Shown piece by piece: positions 10,378-21,220 of a DNA stretch of 64,000 nucleotides. This stretch comes from Ailurus styani. Lineage: Eukaryota > Chordata > Mammalia > Carnivora > Ailuridae. The translations under genes were made by a program, and so were the position numbers. Below the pieces are notes generated by a model. The model was given only the letters and a program-made list of their open reading frames with translations, was not told the DNA's origin and searched no databases. The first letter of the stretch is position 1, and the number at the start of each line of letters is the position of its first letter. The stretch lies in contig LNAC01001817.1 in the NCBI GenBank assembly GCA_002007465.1, positions 26,728-90,727 on the forward strand, read 5' to 3'.

Positions 10378-11690
10378 AAGGTCTCAGGGAGTTCACCAGC
10401 ATGCCAAACTGGTCCATGACACAAAATGAGTAAGAAGTCCTGTTCTAGAATCACAGAGGAAGGGAAGAGGACAAGAAATGTCCTTCTGATGGTATGCACC
10501 CAGCACTTTCTGTGCACATGACACTGTTGAGAACTTAGTCACAGGACCATATATCACTGGGAAATATAATTTCAAGCAGGAAGTCATCAGTCTTGTTAAA
10601 ACTTGAGGATGGGTGGGGATTAAATTACTACAGGGAATATTGAAAAATGGGGTGCAGGACAACTTGCAGTCTCTTCTTGGGGTTCTCTAGGGCTTTATTT
10701 TTTCTCTGTTGACCATTCTCACTTTGCCAGCCTACCCCCATCCAGTCCCATAGGGGCTGCTCTTCCTTCTCCGTAATGAGGAGGTTTGTTCTCTGATCAT
10801 CCACGCAACCATTTTCTGAGCAGTCACATAGAAGAGTGATTCTGAAGTCAGTGTCATAAATGCCAAAATTAACAAGCAACCTATTACGTCAACATTAAAA
10901 AGGCTGGCAGGATGATCTCAAAGCATCTTCCCCCCAATAAGTATGTATTAATTGCACAGTGAAAAAATAGTAACTTCACAGGAGCCACCTGGTAGACAAC
11001 ACCTTAATCAAATGGTTAAGGTTAGTATCACCTAATAATAAGACATATTCACAACAAGTATCCTCTGCCATAATGTACTGGGAAGGGCATGTAAGCTTTG
11101 TGGTGGTCTTCCCCCAAATCCACAACTTCAAAACATCCAGCAAATCTAAATTGAGAGATATTCTACAGTACTCTTTAAAGTGTCAAGATTATAAAAGACA
11201 GACAAAGATGGAGCAAGTGTCCCAGGTTGGAGGACACTAAGGAAAAAAAAACAACTAAATGCAGTAATGGATCCTGGACTGGATTGGGGACAGGAAGCAT
11301 GACACTGATGGGAAAGCTGCCAAAATTCAAATAAGGCCTATAGTTTAATTAATACTATTGTAACAATATTAATTTCCCAACGTTATTAATGGTACTGTGG
11401 TTACATAAGATGCTATCATTAGGGGAAACTGGATAAAGAGCTTATGGGAATCCTCTACTACTTTTGCAATTTTTTTAAAAATTAGTATTAAGTTATTACA
11501 AGATAAAAAGTTAAACAAACAAACAAACAAACAGCAGGTACATAGATAGGGCTGCCCTGAATGGTGGCACCTTGTTAGGTTCAGGGATGACAAAGGTGAG
11601 AAAGGCACTCTATCCGGACAGTCTAGAGCCTCGAGGTCAAAACTCCACTGAAACTGGTGATATGTAGGCAGAGGGTAGCAGAGCCTTTTG
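10378..11690. other. Unassigned sequence
   Basis: Only a short AAAC simple repeat (about 11512-11534) stands out. Reverse frames at 10393-10662, 10628-10879 and 11369-11713 (up to 114 codons) show no motif. The last runs through the AAAC repeat, where an apparent F/L/C-rich tract reflects base composition. Confidence 0.4.
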
Positions 11691-11695
11691 GCTGG

Positions 11696-11890
11696 AAGGA
11701 CAGGCTTTGGCATCAGGGGGACATGGTTTCAACTTGGCCCCCACTCTTCACAAGGCGCTTACCTCTCTGAACCTCAATTTTCTTATCTTTAAAATGAGAG
11801 GATATAATACTTATCTTACAGGGTTGTGAGGGTATATGCAAAGAAACAATGTCTCTGAAGCATAACCAATGTTCAATAAATAGCTATTAT
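11696..11890 (+). repeat. MIR SINE, sense
   Basis: Matches MIR in order: 'gcatcagggggacatggttt', 'cttacctctctgaacctcaa', 'ttcttatctttaaaatgaga', 'cttacagggttgtgagg', and 'aataaatagctattattatt'. Confidence 0.75.
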
Positions 11891-13077
11891 TATTACACTA
11901 TAAAGAGAAATCTGGGAAGAATCTTATTACCACTTAAGCTTAAGCCCAGCATCCACATAAGTATTTATAAAGTGCTTCAAATATACCACATACGCTCCAA
12001 GTCAAGTTGCCATTAGTGATGTTAAGGTCATTGTAGTGCTATGGGCTTTAACTAAACTTACAGCACTGTTGGGGAATCTAATTTAATTGAGACGCACTCT
12101 AATTTGGATTACATTTTTTTCTAATTGAATTCCTCATGCCTTATATTTTCACATAGTTGTTAGTGTATAAATTATTAATTTAGTCACTTTGTTTGATTAT
12201 ATTTTTTCTGGCATTGCTCATCAGCGCTAACATGTTTAAATATTGGTCTCAGTGGTTGCTTAAAGCAAAGTTGTGTAGGAGGGAAACCCCCCCAACGACC
12301 CAAATCTAATAAAAATGCTGCTTTGTTTAAATTGTTTCATGACACAAATGTGGACGTTGTGTCTGACCACTTCTGTCTAATAGTTTTAGTACTATCATTA
12401 TTCAGTCTCTTAAGGGAGATTAAATGAGGGGGGTCTGCAGTGCTCTTGGAGGTGATCAATTTTCCTGTGTTTCCATACCTCTTGCTATGCCCATCTGGAC
12501 CTGGGCTACTCATAGTAGAGTCTGGGCCCTTGTGCCAGCCTGCAAACTCCTACTGGCCTGTGGCAGACACTGGGAGTGAATGTTCAGAAACTCTGACAGC
12601 AATTTGACAGAATCATTTTATGTTTGCTCAATAAAACTAAAAAGAGGGCTTACATTTTGTATTTTTTGCTTTTTCATGTCATTTTCCTAGTAATTTACCA
12701 TTACTGTATTTGACGGAAGTGTCAGTCTGCCGCAAATTGGAAAAAGGAAACACAAAGCCTGGTCCTTTCCCACAGATAGAGGAACACTGATCTAAATCAT
12801 AAGGCATATCTGGCAAAAGACTATCCCAGGTAATGTGTAATTGAAAGTAATCGATTAAAAGAAAGCATTCTCATCTAGCTCTACGCATTTCATAAATACA
12901 ACTCAAGCTAACATTGCCGCCTGGAAGCATCTATGTTCAGATTAGGAGCATTTGTCTGTGTGAAATTTCCTGTTGCTTGTGAACCTGCCTAAGGGTTGGG
13001 GTGCGGGGTGATTTCTGGCTAGGAACTTTGTCATAGTGTGTTGGCTAAACTGGCATTGTCATAACTACCACAATTGT
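11891..13077. other. AT-rich unique sequence, candidate conserved non-coding block
   Basis: No transposon landmark. The portion 12060-12460 has low repeat content with many homeodomain-like TAATT cores. See findings. Confidence 0.35.
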
Positions 13078-13445
13078 TTCCTGACTGGTTCCCCGTTTCC
13101 ATTCTGGCCTATAATTTATCCTCCACACTGTTGCCAAATAACAATCTTAGTAAAATGTAAAATTTTATCATATTACCCTGATGCTTAAAAACCTTCAGGG
13201 ATTTTCCCATTATCCACAGGATGGAGTTCAACTTCTTTAGCCTCCTGTACCAGGTCTTTCATGATCTGGTCCTGGTTTATTTCTCCAGCCTATGCATCTT
13301 TTTGTTTACTTCCTTGGCTCCTCTTGTCTTCTTGGGTGTTATTTTATCTTTAAAACCTTCCCTAACATTTCTGCTGAGACCCCCGCTGAGGTAGAATTGA
13401 CCCCTCACTTCTTCATGATGCCTGTCAGTTTCTGGGACTGCATCA
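13078..13445 (+). repeat. L2 LINE 3' part, sense
   Basis: Landmarks in sense order: 'tcctgactggttccccgttt', 'cttaaaaaccttcagggatt', 'aggatggagttcaacttctt', 'catgatctggtcctggttta', and 'aaccttccctaacatttctg'. These follow the L2 ORF2 end and 3' UTR (ctaactggtctccctg, cttaaaaccctccaatggc, ataaaatccaaactcc, catgatctggcccctgcc). Confidence 0.65.
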
Positions 13446-13896
13446 GGTACCTTTATTGAGTTTGGAAATCAAATTAGGCCAAAGCCAATGATTCGCTCTC
13501 CCATTCTCAGATTGAAAGTTAGATGTTGAGGGCTGGTTTTTGAAGCTACTTGGAGGGGCGGTACAATGGATATTGAACTCTGATGAAGTTCTTAGAAGAC
13601 GTGGAGAAGGGAGTTGGACAGGTGCCCAACCATGGACTCTTCTAGGGGAGAATGAAAGCAAAGGGCACATGCCCCTGCTGCAGTAGTTCCCTGAGAAGGC
13701 AGAGTTACTCAATTGGGTAACTAGATTATGATTTAGTTCACTAAGCTAGGCATTTGGCCATTTACTAAACGACATTCTAACTGGCCCAAAGAACGCCCAG
13801 TGGGTGAAGACCGGTATTTACTTTCATAACACATTTTGATTAATTTAATGTACTCTCGTTTAGATAACTAGGTTAAGAAGTTGTGCAGGAAATTTC
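13446..13896. other. Unassigned sequence
   Basis: A reverse frame of 89 codons (13443-13712) has no motif. Nothing else stands out. Confidence 0.4.
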
Positions 13897-13910
13897 ATGT
13901 GATTCACTTA

Positions 13911-14102
13911 TTTTGTTAAAGATTTTATTTATTTATTTGACACACAGAGAGAGATTACAAGTGGGCAGAGAGGCAGGCAGAGAGGAGGAAGCAGGCTCCC
14001 CACTGAGCAGGGAGCCCAATGTGGGCCTCGATCCCAGGACCCTGAGATCATGACCTGAGCCGAAGGCAGAGGCTTTAACCTACTGAGCCACCCAGGCGCC
14101 CC
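13911..14102 (-). mobile_element. Can-SINE, mustelid-type, antisense
   Basis: Ends with the reverse complement of the head, including 'gaggctttaacctactgagc', which reads GGTTAAAGCCTC on the SINE strand and marks the mustelid-type subfamily. It also has 'ttacaagtgggcagagaggc'. Target duplication of 14 bases at 13897-13910 and 14103-14116 (ATGTGATTCA[C/T]TTA). Confidence 0.95.
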
Positions 14103-14116
14103 ATGTGATTCATTTA

Positions 14117-15761
14117 AACACAGTATCTTTGTTGTGAAGAGGTAAAGACCTACTTTCCATTGTATAGAGTCATTCCCGGAAAGCGGTCATGGAGCCCTGA
14201 ACTACCTTTCCTAGTTCTAACTCCCTAACCTCCGCTCACTCCCCACCCTCCCTTGCTTTACATCTACATCTGGCCACCTGACTTGTCTTCACCAGTGGAA
14301 TAGGAGTGAGAGTGATACACTATCTTTAGGTCAATGCTTTAGGCTCTCTTTCCTTTCTGCTAGCTGGATGCCCTAGGGAATGGTGAAACCAAAGATGGAG
14401 GGAATCCAGGCCCCTAAATGCATACATAGAGATCTGCCTGCTAACTAGGAAGAATTCCCTCAGAATCTTGCTCAGAATGAGCAAAACATAAACTTCAAAT
14501 GTGTTTGAGTCTTTACACATTTTGGGTTTGTTAGAGCAGCCAGTACTCCCCTAAATAAAACAGAGCCTCTGGTTCTAGAGAGTTTTGTTTTCACTTTGAA
14601 GGTAGACATTCATTTAAAAATTAGTCATATGTATTTTTTACAAGATATTTAATTTAATTGAGCACTCTAAGTGTTCAAAGAGGTCTCAATTTTCCCCGAG
14701 AGATTAATAAAGCAAAATAAATTGAAACACTTGATGAACATCTAATAAACAAATTACTTACTTGTCTAAATTTTGCTGATATCATGCAGTTCACTTCCAA
14801 ATAAATTCGCTTTTAATATCCTTGTATGGAGGTGAAGGATGTTGTTCATTGGATATAGACTGTAATTTTTATGTTATGCTCATTCTACAATTGTATTTTT
14901 TTATACTTCATCTTTTCCCAAGAGTTTGCAATGAAATATGACTTAGCAACAAGGCTAAGAGAATAGAAAAGCAGGATATAGAAAAAAGGGCAGAGGAAAT
15001 ATATTGACTGTAACTATTCATGTTGCTGCTGTGATTGAGTTTCAACCCTATGTCTAAGCTTCTTGGCAGGCTAGGTAAGAGGGACACATGATAAATTACA
15101 GATCAGCCCTCAGAAAGGAGGAAGTGCACTCGTCTCTCAGGGGAGGCAAAGCTTTTTCTGGTACCAAAGTCTCAAAAACAAAACGAAAAAATGGTCCTCG
15201 ATGTTTTCATCTCAGGAGTAGGATGTACAAAGAGTGAAATCATAATAGAACTTTATAAGTTCTCCCAACTTAGTTGTGGGAAATGAGTTCTTGATGGTAT
15301 TGAAAAGGAAAGAAGCTGTTAGGCCAAATAATCACAGAAAATCTTTTGTTTATTTTTATTTTCTACATATCTTAACCCTTGGGGACTTAGGTAGAGCTTG
15401 CAGTTGACAATCTTTGATATGTCCACTTGCGAAAAATAAATTTCTTTGGTTCAGGATGGGTAAACTCTGGACCGAATTGCTGGTTTGATTCTAAAAGCAT
15501 TTTGAACAAATGATGTCATTAGTCAAGGCGAATTGACATTTGAAGGTGATTATCTTCCTTGAAAGGGAATTTGGTTTTCTCAGTGTATGAACTTAGAGTT
15601 CTCATAGATTGAGAGCTCTTAGATTGGGATTTCTAAGGATGCCCATCTATACTTTAGCACAAGCAACTCTACTTAGACATTTTTAGATATAGGTCTTTCT
15701 TAATTTGGATTTCATGTGCTCAAAGAATATTGCAGCTGGAGATTGTCTCATTAGCTATCAC
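14117..15761. other. Unassigned AT-rich sequence
   Basis: About 1.6 kb with no SINE, L1 or LTR landmark. Reverse frame 14326-14520 has no motif. Confidence 0.4.
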
Positions 15762-15895
15762 TTTTTGATGAGAAGATCGAGGCCCAGACTAAGTCCATGA
15801 TCAGCCTGTGGTCCTACCGGTAGTAGGGAGCTGAAAAGAGAGCTGAAATAAGGACCCCAATCTCCTGATGCTTAGCTTGTTTCTACTGTGTAACA
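15762..15895 (-). repeat. MIR SINE, antisense
   Basis: 'gatgagaagatcgaggccca' and 'gagctgaaataaggaccc' resemble the reversed MIR core (cagatgaggaaactgaggccca ... cagagctgggattcgaaccc). Confidence 0.5.
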
Positions 15896-16698
15896 GATGC
15901 TTCTTTTAAGTACTAGCTTGATGCTATTCAATTTAATGCCCTAAGCATTTACTAAATGTCAGTGATAGAAAGCATCCCCCCAAAGTACTTCTAAACTCCT
16001 TAGACTTTTATTTCCATATTATCTTAAACTCTAGCTGTTTCCATGAAATATAGGTAGGCAGTGCAAAAGAGACCAAAGTGAAAATATCAAGATAAAATGA
16101 AGAATTAAAATATTAATCGCTAATAAGATGAGGTTATGTTCCAGACGGGTGATACGGTGTATTGTCCTTCCCACTCTCTGAAGATTTCAAAGCACTTAAC
16201 TGTACCTTACAACTCATTAAGCCATGTGCTGAATCAGACATTGGATGTTATAACTTTATTCTTATTATTTATTTAATACCATCAAGGGAGTTGGTTCTCA
16301 ATGGGAATTGATAACTCTAATAGGATAAAAACTTTCTTTCAATGTTCTGAAAGGACAAGTGCCATTCAGTCAATACATCTCTTCCAAAGATAATCAATGA
16401 TAATGTAGGAAGAGGAATGCAAGTCATTCATAAAAATCTTCCCAAATGAGTAAACAAATAATTTCAAAAAGTCTTTGTAAGTTTATGTTGGTTTGGTCTG
16501 GTATGCGCTGCCTTATATGAATAAAGGAGTTAATGGAATTGTATTAATTAAGGAAGAAAAGAAAATGAAATCACTTATTCTTTCTTAGCAATTACAGTTT
16601 AGAATTTTTCCTCTTAAAGTTCACAAAGTATTGCTAAATCTTTCATGCTTTTTGAATATAAGAATACTTTAAAAAAAGTGAATGGTGCCTTTATGTTG
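15896..16698. other. Unassigned AT-rich sequence
   Basis: No recognisable gene or repeat. Confidence 0.4.
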
Positions 16699-16710
16699 GC
16701 CATTGCTTTT

Positions 16711-16815
16711 TTTTTACTTTATTTTTTCAGTGATCCAAGATTGATTGTTTATGCACCACACCCAGTGCTCCATGAAATACATGCCCTCCTTAATACCCAC
16801 CACCACGCTCACCCC
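16711..16815 (-). mobile_element. L1 3' end, 105-base insertion, antisense
   Basis: T-rich start followed by 'tgatccaagattgattgttt' and 'acacccagtgctccatgaaa', then 'ccctccttaatacccac', which is the reversed carnivore L1 3' UTR. A 12-base target duplication GCCATTGC[T/C]TTT flanks it at 16699-16710 and 16816-16827, so this extremely 5'-truncated piece is a complete insertion. Confidence 0.85.
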
Positions 16816-16873
16816 GCCATTGCCTTTTGAACTATGTTTTATTATGCAATTTATGTAGTTGGTTTTGACTTTC

Positions 16874-17151
16874 TTTCTTTCCTTCTCCCTTCCTTCCTTT
16901 CCTTCCTTCCTTGCTTCCTTCCTTCCTTCCTTCCTTCCTTCCTTCCTTCCTTCCTTTCTTTCTTTCTTTCTTTACTTTTCTTTCTTTCACAGAGAGAGAT
17001 ACAGCGAGAGAGGGAACACCAGCAGGGGGAGTGGGAGAGGGAGAAGTAGGCTTTCCCGAAGGGCAGGGAGCTGGATGCGGGGCTCGATCCCAGGACTCTG
17101 GGATCATGAGCCTAAAGCAGACGCTTAATGACTGAGCCACCCAGGTGCCCC
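16874..17151 (-). mobile_element. Can-SINE, antisense, with expanded pyrimidine tail
   Basis: SINE body with 'gatcccaggactctgggatc' and final head 'gagccacccaggtgcccc'. Its tail side has grown into a CTTT/CCTT tract (about 16871-16978). Target duplication at 16860-16873 and 17152-17165 (TGTTTTGACTTT-type with two differences). All long Ser/Leu/Phe- or Lys/Glu-rich frames here are read from that tract. Confidence 0.93.
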
Positions 17152-17165
17152 TGTTTTTGACTTTT

Positions 17166-17849
17166 TAAAATATTGAAGTAAATAAGAGTTTCTTTTTGTA
17201 TCAAAAAATGATTATCTGTCTTCTTGGACTTTTTCTTGATAGAAAGTTTGCCACAATTTGGCTAATTTAATTAAAAACATTAATTTATTAGAACATAAGA
17301 GTAATAAATGGACCATCTATTTGGCCCTGGTGCCCTTTCAATATGAATGATGGACTGTTAATTTGTAGAGCCTCGTACACAATCTAAAATTTTTCGTATT
17401 CAAAATTAAACTTTCAATCATTTCTAAAACGACAGAAGCAAATGACATAGATGCAGTTTTGAGAAATGATAGCTTACACTGATAAAATCTACTGTGAGCT
17501 TTTTAGGTGTGTGAGACAAGCTACATTAGTGTAAGTTTTTGATCACTTGCTTTAAAGGTGAACACATCATTGTTTTGGATATGCTGCCTAAAGTTCTAGC
17601 TCAAAAGCAGAACTCTAGTAGCTTCATTAAAGCGGATGGAGATCCCCTGGGCTGGAAATTTCAGACTGGTTTCTTTATTATGCAAATTGCACAGGCTGTG
17701 CTGGGGTGAGGGGGTTAATGACTATTAACTGATAATAACAGGTTCCAGCCTCTTCTATCATTTATTCCGTTAGTGAGGGAGAAAGGAGAAAGACTGAGGG
17801 GTCAGTGAAGAAATAACTTTGGATTTATAATTTGGGCTTATTTCACAGG
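17166..17849. other. AT-rich unique sequence
   Basis: No transposon landmark. AATTTAATTAAAAACATTAATTTATT-type runs near 17260-17290 give several homeodomain-like cores. Confidence 0.35.
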
Positions 17850-18980
17850 TAGTATTTTAAAAACAGGAATAAAGAGACGGAAATATAAAGTTACCCAAAA
17901 TTGTATCACCTGAAGATAACACTATTGACATTTTGCTCTATATAGCATTTTAACACAATTAACATATGCTCTACACAATACAGTTTAACATTTTTTCTCC
18001 CAGAATTGTACCATGTTAGATATGGCATTTTAAATATGTTGTTTGCTTAACCTCATGAATTTCCTCCATGTCAGTTATTAATGGCATCATATCCCATCCT
18101 TCACTGATGTACCGTCAGTTATGGAACAAAACCTTCAGTTTTTGGACATTTGAGTTGTTTAAAATTTTTTTTTGGTAAAATAAAAAATGCTGTGATAAGC
18201 AGCTCTCTCTCTATATCTTTGTCCAATTAGTTCTCAAGATAAATTGCTAGAAGTAAAATTGTTACGTGAAAGGGAATACAACTCTTTAAGGTTATTTTAA
18301 AAACTTCCTTGCAGATACCAATGTATACACCCTGTGGACATATGAAATTCCCTTTCCCTCTAGATCTTAAAAATACTGTAATTTTCTCAATCTTTACCAG
18401 CTTCAAAGAACATACAGATCTCATTTTTAATTGCTGTTCTTTGATTACCAAAGATCAAATAAATCAAATATTTCCTTAATGTGTTTATTGGCATTTTCTA
18501 TTTCTTCCTTTTAATTGCCTATTTATGTCAATTTTGCATTCTACTAATGTATATATCTTTTTCTTAGTGATTTTAAAGCACTCTTTGATATTAAGGTCAG
18601 GAACTCTTCATCTGTCATATACACTGCAAATATTTTCTCCAAGTTTTCTATTAGACTTTTAATTTTTTGATGGTGATTTTTTTGTATGTAGACATCTTTA
18701 TTTTTAATGTAATTATATAATTATATCTTTCCACTTTTTTCTTTCTTTTCTTTTCCTTTCTTTTTTTTTCTTTTTTTGGCTTCTACTTTGGATGTCATGC
18801 TTGGAAAGATTTTATCTGTCCCAATATTTAAAAATATTTGCCCATGATCATTTAATGCTTTTAACTTTTATATTTAACCTTTAAAATATTCTGAAATGTT
18901 TTACACATAGAAACTGGCATAAAGAATAATATAAGAGAAGCAATGTACATAGTGGTTGAGAGCACAAACCTCTGAACCTG
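17850..18980 (-). repeat. Old L1 (L1M-type) fragment, antisense
   Basis: Landmarks: 'ttggacatttgagttgttt', 'gttctcaagataaattgctag', 'tgcaaatattttctccaag', and 'gtcatgcttggaaagatttt'. On the reverse strand about 18240-18310 encodes F-K-I-T-L-K-S-C-I-P-F-H-V-T-I-L-L-L-A-I, matching the conserved C-terminal ORF2 motif (K-x-x-I-P-F/Y-D-P-A-I-P-L-L-G-I-Y). It is diverged and out of frame in many places. The lower end is uncertain. Confidence 0.6.
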
Positions 18981-18990
18981 ATTTCATTAG

Positions 18991-19532
18991 TGTGGTGGTT
19001 TGAAAGTAAGTCCACAAATTTGTTGACACTTCTTATCATAAGGTGGAGCCTAATTCCCCTTTCTTTGAGTATGGGCTGAATTTAATCACCTGCTTGTAAT
19101 GAGTAGATATTGTAGAAGTGATGGGGTGTGTCTTTTGATACTAGGTCACGAAAGACATTGAAGCTTTTCTTCTCTCTCTGTCTCTTGAATTTCTCCTTTT
19201 GTGGGAAGCTTGTCATGCCGTAAGTACAGTCAATCAACTCCATGTGATGAGGAACTGAGGCCTTCTCCTAGCAGCCAGTGGGGAAGCCAATGGAGACTTT
19301 GAGCCAACAGCTACATGAGTCAGGTTGGAAGTGGATCCTCTAGCCCCATCAAGCCTCTACATGACCATAGCTGACAGGTTGGTGCAACACCATGACAGAC
19401 CCGAAGGTGGAACCAGACAACTAAGCTGCTTCTGGATTCCTGACTCAGAATCCTTGTGAGGTAAGAAATGTTTTTTGGGTAGGACTGCTAAATTTGGGGG
19501 TAATTTTTTTAATGCAAAAATAAATACTAACA
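18991..19532 (+). repeat. MLT1-like MaLR solo LTR, sense
   Basis: Starts TGTGGTGGTTTGAAAGTAAG and ends 'ctaaatttgggggtaatt ... aaatactaaca'. Ordered landmarks: 'aggtggagcctaattcccct', 'gagtatgggctgaatttaa', 'actaggtcacgaaagacatt', 'gaggaactgaggccttctcc', 'ggaagtggatcctctagccc', 'ttcctgactcagaatcc'. It is the same LTR class as the one at 32885-34790. Confidence 0.6.
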
Positions 19533-20839
19533 GAATTATTCTTTTCAATTTGGGGGGGGGAATTCTATCCCATTTTCCCTTTCATGAGAACATGGTTTTG
19601 TCTTATTCCAAAAGTTTTAGAGGGTTTTAATTGATATCACATCATATTTCTAAATTATTTTGGGGCCAATTGATAATTCATATGAGCTTTTCTGATACAA
19701 GAACATTATATTCCATCTACATTACACAAGACATTTATGTGCCTCAAAAATTTAGAGTTTTCTTTGTACATATTTCTTATGAGGTTTATTATTAACTATT
19801 ACATGCTTTTTATTGGTATTACAAATGGGAATAATTTCTACTTGGTTATTGTTTACTTGATTATTATTTGTATACAAGAATTAAATTGATTTTTATACAT
19901 TTATCCAGTAATGTACTACTTAATTGGATTCTATTATTAGTTTTCATTGTTTTTTCATTTATCTTTTGGGGTTTCTATATACACACACGCTGATCTGCTG
20001 TTCTTTTTAAAGTGAACTTAATAATACTGAGCGGAGAAGCAAAAATGTGTGTGTGTATGTGTGTGTGCATCATGTTCATGATGATAGGATGCCAAGAATT
20101 TGAAAAGAAATAAAAAGTTAAGTAGCTATGTTTTATTCATTTCATTCTGCATCATTTAGCATAGCAATAAGGACATGGAAGTCGCTGTGTGGATGGCAAT
20201 TAAGTGAATGAGTGAATGAATGATCTGCCTTCCCCCTAGTTTGGTTTCCTCAGTGTTGCCTTAATGTCCCTCTATGAGGCAGCTCATCACAAGGTCCTAC
20301 CCATGTCCTGAGCTGTGCCCATGTTAGATATGACATTTGACAAGTCCTAGGATACTACTAACAAAACCTAAATAAATAAGGACATTACTTACCCTCAAAG
20401 ACATAATGATCTATCTGGAGAGACAATGTAAGTACAAATGCAATCATTAGAGAATAGTTTAATGTTAGAATGTGGTGCATCCCTGTACCCACCATGGCTG
20501 ATATGAATAGCAAACATACTTCCTATCTGAGCAATGCTTATGTAGAAGATTCTGGGGTTTACACTGAATCAGGGAGGGTATGCAACAAAGTGGTGTTTGA
20601 GGGGGATTTAACATCCTACATGAGTAAGTGTATTGGGTGCCCAGTCTAAAGGGCAAGGAGAGGCACAAAATCAGGCCAAAACATCTGAAAGCTGGATTGA
20701 CAGTCTCATCAAGAACATGTTGGGACAAATGTCTTAAAACCAAAGTGGTGGTAACATAGGGATTCGGCATTTACCTAGTGCCTGGTACATGACTGTGAGT
20801 GGGATTGGCTGTAGAGCACTTGAAGGAACTTCACTGGTT
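19533..20839. other. Unassigned AT-rich sequence with a short TG repeat
   Basis: TG-rich tract at about 20046-20068. The part 20380-20800 may hold further worn antisense L2 but cannot be pinned down. The 101-codon reverse frame at 20465-20770 has no motif. Confidence 0.35.
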
Positions 20840-21220
20840 TGGGATGAACCCAATGAGAGAGAATGTATAACTCAGAGGAGAGAAACAAATCATAGGTTCT
20901 ATAGGCCAAGGTAAGGAGTGAGATTTTTCTCAAGACGCAAGGGAAATCAATGGAAGATTTTCAATTAGGGGTAACATGACTTATGTTTTTAACAAAAATC
21001 TTCTTTTCACAGTATGGAACCTGAATGGGGTTAGGGGACAAGCATGGCATTTGAGGGAGTTGGTGGAAGAACATCACAGTGAGCTGGAGAGAGGTGGTTG
21101 TGGGCTGGAGCAGGAGGCTGGTGGTAGATATGGAGTGGTAACCACTGAATCCTATTTGGAGGTAAACAGACAAGAAACATTCTCCAGTCAGGACTTACTC
21201 AACTAGACTTCTTTGTCATT
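20840..21220 (-). repeat. L2 LINE fragment, antisense
   Basis: 'taggccaaggtaaggagtga', 'aagggaaatcaatggaagat', 'ttaggggtaacatgactta', then 'gagctggagagaggtggttg' match antisense L2 in order (taggccatggtaaggagtttgg, gcaatgggaagccattggagg, aggggagtgacatgat). Confidence 0.55.

Noticed and set aside
16832..17140. Overlapping frames of 70-102 codons on both strands, Ser/Leu/Phe-rich or Lys/Gly/Glu-rich
   Set aside because: They are translations of the CTTT/CCTT tract and SINE body.
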